Source: a virus
IMG/VR virus record: IMGVR_UViG_3300009285_003368
Coordinates: 1 to 27,930 of that record
Length of the DNA stretch: 27,930 bases
Direction: 5' to 3' (one strand)
Made by a program: the position numbers and the translations under genes. The notes under the pieces are model-generated. The model did no database searches, was not told the origin of the DNA, and was given only the letters and a program-made list of their open reading frames with translations. This document shows, piece by piece, positions 6,176-11,809 of the stretch. How positions within the stretch are numbered: the stretch's first letter is position 1; every line of letters begins with the position of its first letter.

Positions 6176-6987
6176 CCGACAAAGAAACCGTGATCTGGGG
6201 TCCGATACAGCAACAGCCGGGTGGTCAGCTATACCGTGTAGGGTCATCAACAGGCGCGACTTTGCCCGATCAACCAGAATCCAGCGGCGGGGAGAGGGGC
6301 AAATTAACGTCAGACGAGAATTCACAGTCTGAGGCCGCTAGCGACAATACTCCCCAGACCGCTGGACCCGATGCGCTGACTCCGAGGACGGATGCAGCGC
6401 TAAAAAGCAATTCAGTGCCGATATCAGCGCAAGGATTTGTTGACTTCACCCGTCAACTCAAACGCGAACTCGCGGAGTTGGAGCGAAACCATTTAGGCGA
6501 AGGAACGTTTACTTGCACCTGTAACAGTTATCCACATGCACCAAATTGTGGGCTAGATGAGCGACTTATTGCACTCACCGAGCAGCTTGCCGAGGCGAAT
6601 GCGCGAGCAGAAGATTGGAACATAGTCGCCACAAGCGCGGCACATGATCTCGCCGACGAGCGCAAGGCGCGGGAGGAGGCAGAAGGCAAGTTAGCGGCGT
6701 GGCTTCAATTACATGACGCTATTGCTGAAATGCTTGGTACAACCTCTGCGGCATGGCCGGAGCATCGAAATGCTCCATTGGCTATTGCAGCGTCGTTTGC
6801 GCTACGCGAATCTGCCGAGTCCCGCGGCGCGCAGATGTTCGAGCAGACGAAGGAAAGAGCGGCAACGATATGTCGTAACTTTCACAGTCAGCATTATTCT
6901 GTAACTCGTTACGCGCTAGATGCTTGCGCCGAAGCCATCGACGCCCTCCAGCCAGAGCCCGAGCAGGGCGGGGGAAAGCATGAATAG
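6172..6987 (+). CDS. hypothetical protein with disordered N-terminus and coiled coil
   Basis: A 271-residue protein in three parts. Residues 1-80 are low-complexity and polar (QPESSGGERG, DENSQSEAASDNTPQT) and probably disordered, and contain LTPRTDAAL, a phrase I associate with modular hypothetical proteins of proteobacterial phages. Residues 85-165 form charged helices around a small Cys cluster (CTCNSYPHAPNC) and GLDERLIALTEQLAEANARAE. Residues 195-262 form a helical domain ending YALDACAEAIDALQ. The end, EPEQGGGKHE, is echoed at the end of the next gene by a DNA repeat. The stop overlaps the next start by 8 bases. No enzymatic motif; function unknown. Confidence 0.6.
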   Translation: MTDKETVIWGPIQQQPGGQLYRVGSSTGATLPDQPESSGGERGKLTSDENSQSEAASDNTPQTAGPDALTPRTDAALKSNSVPISAQGFVDFTRQLKRELAELERNHLGEGTFTCTCNSYPHAPNCGLDERLIALTEQLAEANARAEDWNIVATSAAHDLADERKAREEAEGKLAAWLQLHDAIAEMLGTTSAAWPEHRNAPLAIAASFALRESAESRGAQMFEQTKERAATICRNFHSQHYSVTRYALDACAEAIDALQPEPEQGGGKHE

Positions 6988-7184
6988 CTGGCCCGGCGGT
7001 CGTCGTCACGCCATGCCGCAAAATGTGCACGAGGAATGGAATGTTCGACATTATCCAGGCACACGTCAACTTTGCAGCAAGTGCGAGCAGCCAACTGGGC
7101 GCTGTGAGGATGACTCGCTATTCGTTTTCGATCTCGGTCCGCTGTGTGAAGAATGCTGGAAAAGTAAAGAGCCCGAGCAGGGCG
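6954..7184. repeat. 17-base direct repeat at two gene ends
   Basis: The sequence agagcccgagcagggcg occurs at 6954-6970 and again, identical, at 7168-7184. Both copies encode the same Glu-Pro-Glu-Gln-Gly phrase near the C-terminus of successive genes and sit 10-13 bases before the next gene start. The coordinates span both copies and the 197 bases between them. Confidence 0.8.
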
Positions 7185-7195
7185 AGGAGAAATGA
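6980..7195 (+). CDS. small zinc-ribbon protein
   Basis: A 71-residue protein. Its core is a clear Cys4 zinc ribbon: CSKC (about residues 32-35), a lone Cys in TGRCEDD and CEEC (about 56-59). Between them is a short beta segment (LFVFDLGP). The C-terminus EPEQGEEK resembles the end of the preceding protein. The start at 6980 follows gggggaaag and overlaps the upstream stop by 8 bases; the in-frame sequence before it overlaps the previous gene and lacks support. Small zinc ribbons in phage early operons often bind DNA, RNA polymerase or another protein; no target can be named. Confidence 0.6.
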   Translation: MNSWPGGRRHAMPQNVHEEWNVRHYPGTRQLCSKCEQPTGRCEDDSLFVFDLGPLCEECWKSKEPEQGEEK

Positions 7196-7196
7196 G

Positions 7197-7391
7197 ATGG
7201 GAACGATCAGCAAGAAAATTGCAGATGATGTTATTGCGGGCAAGTGTGACGATGACGACCCTGTGCGAATCGTCAAGTACACAAATGCGTGGGGCGGCGA
7301 AGCCTATGGATTAGAAGTACGCCATGAACGAGGCCGCTACCAAGAATCAGAGTATGTCATCAATCCTGTTGTGTATTGGGAGCGGCCATGA
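7197..7391 (+). CDS. small hypothetical protein
   Basis: A 64-residue protein (MGTISKKIADDVIAGKCDDDD and on). It has an N-terminal helix, then strands rich in aromatic residues (VRIVKYTNAWGGEAYGLEV and YVINPVVYWERP), giving a plausible small alpha/beta fold. The start is supported by gaggag (7184-7189) and lies 1 base after the previous stop. The stop overlaps the next ATG by 4 bases. No family is recognised. Confidence 0.6.
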   Translation: MGTISKKIADDVIAGKCDDDDPVRIVKYTNAWGGEAYGLEVRHERGRYQESEYVINPVVYWERP

Positions 7392-7846
7392 CCCCCAACC
7401 GCACAGACGACAAAGCCGGCCAGCCGGTGGCGTGGTATGCCACACTGATGCCCGGCAGTAGCATTTTCAAATTTTCTCAGTCCCAGAAACCTGGATACGA
7501 ACCCCTCTACTCCGCCCCACCCGACAGCCTTGCCGTCGCGCAGGCGCTGGAAGAATGGGAAAGTACGTTTGACTGTAACAGTCCGCGAGAGGCCTATGCA
7601 GAGATGAAGCAGGCAGTACTCGCCCACGCCAACGCAGCAGCCGCGCGGGCGCTGGAAGCGGTGAAAAAGATTGGGCGTGATTTACAACTTGAGCCTATCC
7701 CTGAATGGAGCCAACCGTTTAGAGATGGCTATCGAGAAGGAATATCCGAGTACGTACATCGAATCAATGCCTTCGCTCTTACCAGCGCAGCCGAGACGCG
7801 GAGGCAAGTGAAAAAACGAAGAGCCGCCCGGAAGCAGGCAACGTGA
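7388..7846 (+). CDS. Ea22-like modular hypothetical protein
   Basis: A 152-residue protein whose N-terminal third has the phrase pattern QPVAWYATLMPG followed by EPLYSAPP. Comparable 'PVAW...PLY(T/S)APP' segments occur in many enterobacterial and other proteobacterial phage proteins of the Ea22-like or ead type, which are mosaic early proteins of unknown function. The rest is helical (AVAQALEEWEST, AYAEMKQAVLAHANAAAARALEAV) and the C-terminus is strongly basic (RRQVKKRRAARKQAT), suggesting nucleic-acid contact. The ATG at 7388 is preferred over a TTG 12 bases upstream because it overlaps the previous stop in the ATGA form used across this operon. The stop overlaps a GTG start. Confidence 0.6.
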   Translation: MTPNRTDDKAGQPVAWYATLMPGSSIFKFSQSQKPGYEPLYSAPPDSLAVAQALEEWESTFDCNSPREAYAEMKQAVLAHANAAAARALEAVKKIGRDLQLEPIPEWSQPFRDGYREGISEYVHRINAFALTSAAETRRQVKKRRAARKQAT

Positions 7847-8223
7847 GTGAGTGGTGGACTGACGAAGATGGAACTATGCACGAGTACTACCGCGCAATCG
7901 TACTGGTCGGCGGCGACTTTCTCGGAGAGTTCACCTTTGACTCCGGCGCCTGGAACTGTTTTAAGTACCGACGCGCTGGTTATGCTTACTACTGCGGAGA
8001 CTGTGGCGACATCTGGGCGCGGATAGTGTGCTACAACTCCAGCGGGCAACAGTTGCACCTTAAACCTGAGATTGTATCATGCGAGAAGCACTACGATCAA
8101 TGGAACATCGCAGGATCGCTGGTGAGATTTTTTGAGGAAGAGCTGCTACAGCTGCTTCCTGAGGCCGCTGTAAGGCGGGAATTCAATCTGTTAATACAGA
8201 AATTTGAAAAGGAGTTAATATGA
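7843..8223 (+). CDS. hypothetical zinc-binding protein
   Basis: A 126-residue protein starting at GTG, which overlaps the preceding stop as GTGA. The N-terminal half is rich in aromatic residues in strand-like runs (YYRAIVLVGGDFLGEFTF). A cysteine group CGDCGDIWARIVC with a later CEKH (about residues 51-81) suggests one zinc site. The C-terminal 40 residues are an amphipathic helix (LVRFFEEELLQLLPEAAVRR). It immediately precedes and overlaps the Sak4-like ATPase by 4 bases, so it may belong to the recombination module. No family recognised. Confidence 0.6.
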   Translation: MSEWWTDEDGTMHEYYRAIVLVGGDFLGEFTFDSGAWNCFKYRRAGYAYYCGDCGDIWARIVCYNSSGQQLHLKPEIVSCEKHYDQWNIAGSLVRFFEEELLQLLPEAAVRREFNLLIQKFEKELI

Positions 8224-9074
8224 CTGAGCAAACAACATCAAAACCGTTATCAGGCCCTAACATCCTCCTCATGGGCCCTTCTGGCACTGGCAAGACCTTT
8301 GCTATCGGCACGCTCGTTGACTGGGCGGCCGCAAACGCGAAGGAAGTCTTTGTCCTCTTCACAGAGAACGGATTGGAGACCCTCCTTGGCTACTGGCGAG
8401 ATCGCGGCAAGGAGGTCCCGGCTTGCCTTTATTGGCATCAACAACTCACCGTTCCCCTTGGCCTCAAGGCTATAATGACCGGCGCCGAGATCGTCGGCAA
8501 GTCCAGCTACGAGATGCTCACCAAGATGCAAGACGCTAACCGTAGCGGGGATAACAATTCGTTCTGGAAGATCCTTCAGTCCTGCGCCGACTTCGCCGAC
8601 GACCGTACCGGGAAGACCTTCGGCCCGGTAGACGCCTTTGGGCTCGACAAGATCTTCGTGATCGACTCCCTAAGCGAGCTCTCCATCGCCGCGATGAAGA
8701 TGCAAGTAGGCATCAAGCCGATGGCGGCGCCGCAGGACTATGGTGTAGCACAACAGTACATCATCGGGTTCCTGCGACTCGTGACGCAAGGCGTTCCTTG
8801 CACCTTCGTCATCACCGCCCATGTAGACCGCATCCTGGACGCCGTGACGCAGGAGACCAAAACTATGGTCAAGTCCGCTGGCAAGGCACTCGCCGACGAG
8901 ATTCCGCCGCTCTTCTCCGATGTGATCTACACGGTCAGAGAAGGGGATAAATTCTATTGGGACACCGCCAAATACGGTGTGGACTGCAAGACGCGCTCAT
9001 TGGGATACAGAAGCAAGATCGACCCGAACTTCGGGCAGATTATGGAACTGTGGGTGAAGCGAGGTGGAAAATGA
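8220..9074 (+). CDS. AAA_24 / Sak4-like RecA-fold ATPase
   Basis: A 284-residue P-loop ATPase. Walker A is GPSGTGKT (residues 19-26), Walker B is KIFVIDSLSE (144-153) with Asp149, and VITAH (197-201) occupies the position of the sensor strand. Length and motif layout match the phage AAA_24 family, which includes Sak4, a Rad51-like protein that anneals single-stranded DNA with an SSB partner. The likely role is homologous recombination or replication restart of phage DNA in the cytoplasm. The context agrees: a RecB/Cas4-like nuclease lies upstream and an SSB-like gene lies two genes downstream, the usual partners. The start follows aaaggag (8207-8213). Both ends overlap their neighbours by 4 bases. 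The annealing role is by family analogy. Confidence 0.8.
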   Translation: MTEQTTSKPLSGPNILLMGPSGTGKTFAIGTLVDWAAANAKEVFVLFTENGLETLLGYWRDRGKEVPACLYWHQQLTVPLGLKAIMTGAEIVGKSSYEMLTKMQDANRSGDNNSFWKILQSCADFADDRTGKTFGPVDAFGLDKIFVIDSLSELSIAAMKMQVGIKPMAAPQDYGVAQQYIIGFLRLVTQGVPCTFVITAHVDRILDAVTQETKTMVKSAGKALADEIPPLFSDVIYTVREGDKFYWDTAKYGVDCKTRSLGYRSKIDPNFGQIMELWVKRGGK

Positions 9075-9286
9075 GTTACTGTCCAAAATGTGGAGCGTAT
9101 CTTGTTACGGAGCTAGATAGCCTTCCAACTGCAGTACAAGCTGCAATTCATGTAGAGTTAAGGGCAATTTCAGTAGGGCACCTTGTAGCCGACGACCACA
9201 TAAATACTTCATTAAATGACTTTTACAAAAACATGAGCGCTGCCTTTACACGTGTAGCTATTGTGGCGGAAAGGAACAAAAAATGA
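9071..9286 (+). CDS. small hypothetical protein with N-terminal CxxC
   Basis: A 71-residue protein starting MSYCPKCGAYLV, with a single CPKC knuckle (residues 4-7) and no second pair, so any zinc site would be incomplete or formed in a dimer. The rest is helical (SLPTAVQAAIHVELRAISVG; NDFYKNMSAAFTRVAIVAE). Codon use is more AT-rich than in the flanking ATPase and SSB-like genes, suggesting a later insertion. It overlaps both neighbours by 4 bases, so it is fully integrated into the operon. Confidence 0.6.
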   Translation: MSYCPKCGAYLVTELDSLPTAVQAAIHVELRAISVGHLVADDHINTSLNDFYKNMSAAFTRVAIVAERNKK

Positions 9287-9486
9287 CCCGCCGCTCCTCT
9301 ACCACCCTTACTATTTCCATCCAGCTTCGCATTCCGGCGGGAAGCAATGCGAAGCAGGTGTTAGGCTTTATACACGATGCGTTATCGGAACATAAAACGC
9401 GCGTGAATCAACAAGCTCCAATTTCTGCTATCGCCCTTAACTCCGCCGTCCTGCGCGTGACGAAGCGGGAGACTGTCTACCTTTAA
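9283..9486 (+). CDS. small hypothetical protein
   Basis: A 67-residue protein with a beta-alpha-beta look: a Ser/Thr-rich strand (SSTTLTISIQLRIPAG), a helix (NAKQVLGFIHDALSEHK) and a final strand (ALNSAVLRVTKRETVYL). The ATG overlaps the upstream stop by 4 bases. A 56-base gap follows, which holds the ribosome-binding site of the SSB-like gene and no other gene. Function unknown. Confidence 0.55.
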   Translation: MTRRSSTTLTISIQLRIPAGSNAKQVLGFIHDALSEHKTRVNQQAPISAIALNSAVLRVTKRETVYL

Positions 9487-9542
9487 CGAGCCGAGGGACT
9501 CGACATTCCCTCACAACCCTACCATCCTAAAGGAGTATCACA

Positions 9543-10022
9543 ATGAGTATCTTCGACCCTAACACCTTTCTAGATGCAGTACAAACGGAAGTCAACGAGA
9601 AGCGCGCTACAATCCCCGCCGACAATCCTGACGCCTCCGACGGTCTCTACTTCGCCGTAATCGGCGAGATCAAGACCGCCTCTGGTATCATCGGTAAGGG
9701 GGAACGAACCGGCCAACCCTGGCTGCAAATGGTCGTACCGCTGAAACTGCAGCTCCCGCCCCAGGTGCAGGCGCTTGGGCTCAGCGCGGAGTTTCAGCTC
9801 ACCGACAGGCCGATGCTCGACCTCACGCCCCAAGGCAGCATCGACAACGCGAAGGGCAAGAACAACGCCCAGCGGCTCTACCGTGAGGCGACAGGGCTGA
9901 ACAAGCCTGGTGAGACGTTTGCGTGGCGGCAGATGCAGGGGATGCAGGTGAAGGTTAAGGTGCAGCATGAGCTGTACAATGGCAACGTCGTCGAGAAGGT
10001 CGGCGGCGTGTTTCCGGCCTGA
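9543..10022 (+). CDS. SSB-like OB-fold protein
   Basis: A 159-residue protein starting MSIFDPNTFLDAV. It has strand-rich segments in the middle (LYFAVIGEIKTASG; WLQMVVPLKLQLP), then DLTPQG..IDNAKGKN with RLYREATGLNKPGE (residues 93-124) and a closing strand MQVKVKVQHELYNGN. This layout matches the phage single-stranded-DNA-binding-like proteins found beside Sak4/AAA_24 ATPases and DUF669-type recombination proteins; the assignment rests on remembered family patterns and context. It would coat single-stranded DNA and assist annealing. The ATG follows aaaggag (9530-9536). A strong terminator lies directly after the gene, so it probably ends a transcript. Confidence 0.65.
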   Translation: MSIFDPNTFLDAVQTEVNEKRATIPADNPDASDGLYFAVIGEIKTASGIIGKGERTGQPWLQMVVPLKLQLPPQVQALGLSAEFQLTDRPMLDLTPQGSIDNAKGKNNAQRLYREATGLNKPGETFAWRQMQGMQVKVKVQHELYNGNVVEKVGGVFPA

Positions 10023-10032
10023 GTTTGATGTA

Positions 10033-10063
10033 CCTCCCTCCTTAAAGGGAGGGAGGGCTTTTT
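10033..10063 (+). terminator. intrinsic terminator after SSB-like gene
   Basis: A 9-base GC-rich stem, cctccctcc (10033-10041) with ggagggagg (10048-10056), has the loop ttaaag and is followed after gc by five T (10059-10063). This is the clearest rho-independent terminator in the window and separates the recombination genes from the ParB-methyltransferase gene. Confidence 0.85.
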
Positions 10064-10074
10064 AGGAGCACGCT

Positions 10075-11400
10075 TTGAACCTCATCGAAATCTCCGCGAT
10101 CAAGATCGCCTCGAACCGTCAGCGCCGGCAATTCGACGCCGCCAGCTTGCACGAACTCGCTGACAGCATTCAGTCTCGCGGCCTGGACCACCCAATCGTC
10201 CTCCGCGTCGATGGCGACGATTACGTTCTTGTCTCCGGCGAGCGCCGCCTGCGGGCGGTGACTGACATCCACGCGCTCGGCGGCGAGTTCACTCACGATG
10301 GCCAGCCTGTTCTTGCTGGCTGCATTCCTTACACCACAAAAGGACAACTCAATGCTCTCGAAGCTGAAGAAGCAGAACTTAGTGAAAACATCCACAGGGA
10401 CGACCTCACGTGGGCAGAACGAGCTGCTGCTCATCTTAGACTCGACAAGCTTCGGCGAGGCCAGGCCGAAGCCAGAGGGCTGCCTGCTCCTACCATCGCC
10501 GATCTTGCGCTTGAGGTTAGAGGATCATCAAAGGGCATTAATCAGGAAACTACCCGACGAGAGCTTATCGTTGCGAGTCATCTCGACGATCCTGAAGTCA
10601 AGTCCGCCGCCAACGTCGATGACGCCTTCAAAATCCTCCGCCGGAAAGAGTCCTCGGCGAAAGACCGTCTACTCGGCGAGCAAGTGGGGCGCACATTCAC
10701 AGCTGATCTACACCGAGCGCTTAACGAGGATGCGCTAGAGTGGCTTGCAAAATGCCCCGCCGAGGCGTTCGACGTGATTCTCACTGACCCTCCCTACGGC
10801 ATGGGCGCGGATGAGTTCGGGGACAGCGGCGGGCTGGCGCAGGGGGCGCACAGCTACACAGACACCCCTGAAGTGTATTCACAGATCCTTACAGTTGCAT
10901 TCAAAGAGTTTTACCGCATTGCGAAGCCGCAGGCGCATCTGTATTGGTTCTGTGATATAGATGCGTTCACGCATACAAGGGAAATGTTCGAAGAGGGCGG
11001 CTGGTCCGTATTCCGCACTCCCCTTATCTGGTACAAGCGCAACGGAATGCGCGCACCTTGGCCTGAATATGGGCCGCAAAGGAAATATGAAACTATCCTT
11101 TACGCTACAAAGGGCAAACGCCCTGTTCTCAAGATGGCCGGTGATGTACTTGATTATCCTCCCGACATCAATCTTGGCCACGCAGCTCAGAAACCCGTGG
11201 CCTTATTCGAAGATCTTCTACGGCGTTCATGTCACCCTGGAGATACAGTACTTGACCCCTTCGCTGGTACAGGAACGATATTCCCTGCGGCTCACGTGCT
11301 CAAGTGCCGCGCGACTGGCGTGGAACTTGATCAAGCAAGCTACGGGATCGCGGTCAAGCGATTGGAGCAATTGAAGGCGCAAAAGGAGTTAGGACTATGA
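10075..11400 (+). CDS. ParB-domain / DNA methyltransferase fusion
   Basis: A 441-residue two-domain protein. Residues 1-130 are a ParB/Sulfiredoxin-like N-terminal domain: the opening NLIEISAIKIASNRQRRQFD aligns with the usual ParB start, and GERRLRA (55-61) is its signature. Residues 205-435 form an amino-methyltransferase with the catalytic DPPYGMG (238-244), GHAAQKP (368-374) and the S-adenosylmethionine-binding DPFAGTGT (394-401). This motif order is the beta class, which modifies N6 of adenine or N4 of cytosine. The TTG start fits the conserved N-terminus and has aggag (10064-10068) 6 bases upstream. The gene follows a terminator, so it needs readthrough or its own promoter. Roles could include protection from restriction or marking phage DNA. 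No cognate restriction enzyme is seen, so it is probably an orphan methyltransferase. Confidence 0.85.
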   Translation: MNLIEISAIKIASNRQRRQFDAASLHELADSIQSRGLDHPIVLRVDGDDYVLVSGERRLRAVTDIHALGGEFTHDGQPVLAGCIPYTTKGQLNALEAEEAELSENIHRDDLTWAERAAAHLRLDKLRRGQAEARGLPAPTIADLALEVRGSSKGINQETTRRELIVASHLDDPEVKSAANVDDAFKILRRKESSAKDRLLGEQVGRTFTADLHRALNEDALEWLAKCPAEAFDVILTDPPYGMGADEFGDSGGLAQGAHSYTDTPEVYSQILTVAFKEFYRIAKPQAHLYWFCDIDAFTHTREMFEEGGWSVFRTPLIWYKRNGMRAPWPEYGPQRKYETILYATKGKRPVLKMAGDVLDYPPDINLGHAAQKPVALFEDLLRRSCHPGDTVLDPFAGTGTIFPAAHVLKCRATGVELDQASYGIAVKRLEQLKAQKELGL

Positions 11401-11807
11401 GCAAACCACCAAGATCAGTAAAAGGCCTCAACGCATGGCTACTTACAACCTTTCAATGCTTGGAAGGTGTGCAACGTTCATGGCTTAGCTTTCCGTTATC
11501 GCTTAAAGTTGAAACGAGCGAGCTGTATTTCGAGCACCGCATAGCGTTTGTTACACTTGCGTTACGTGGACAGATCGATTTATGCTGCAAGGAGATTGCG
11601 TTCCTGCTATGTGATCTTCCCACAAGGGAAGAATTACAGGACCACACAGCACTGCTGTTTATTCGACAAGAGTTCACACGCTCAGATGATTTTGTTTATG
11701 GGCGTGTAGCGTTCTGGCATAACACCCTCAACGAAAAGTTACGAGCATCTCGTTGTTACAAAGCTGAAGGAGCTATACCAAACAGGGCGCTAGAAGAGGA
11801 AGCATAA
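11397..11807 (+). CDS. hypothetical protein
   Basis: A 136-residue protein that I do not recognise. It is predicted mostly helical, with LNAWLLTTFQCLEGVQRSWL, a strand-like LYFEHRIAFVTLALRGQIDL and a segment CCKEIAFLLCDLPTREELQD. Four cysteines are present without a regular zinc pattern. Codon use (many tta, aca and gtt) is more AT-rich than in the methyltransferase and polymerase genes around it. The start overlaps the methyltransferase stop by 4 bases; a 2-base gap separates it from the polymerase. Confidence 0.55.
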   Translation: MSKPPRSVKGLNAWLLTTFQCLEGVQRSWLSFPLSLKVETSELYFEHRIAFVTLALRGQIDLCCKEIAFLLCDLPTREELQDHTALLFIRQEFTRSDDFVYGRVAFWHNTLNEKLRASRCYKAEGAIPNRALEEEA

Positions 11808-11809
11808 TA

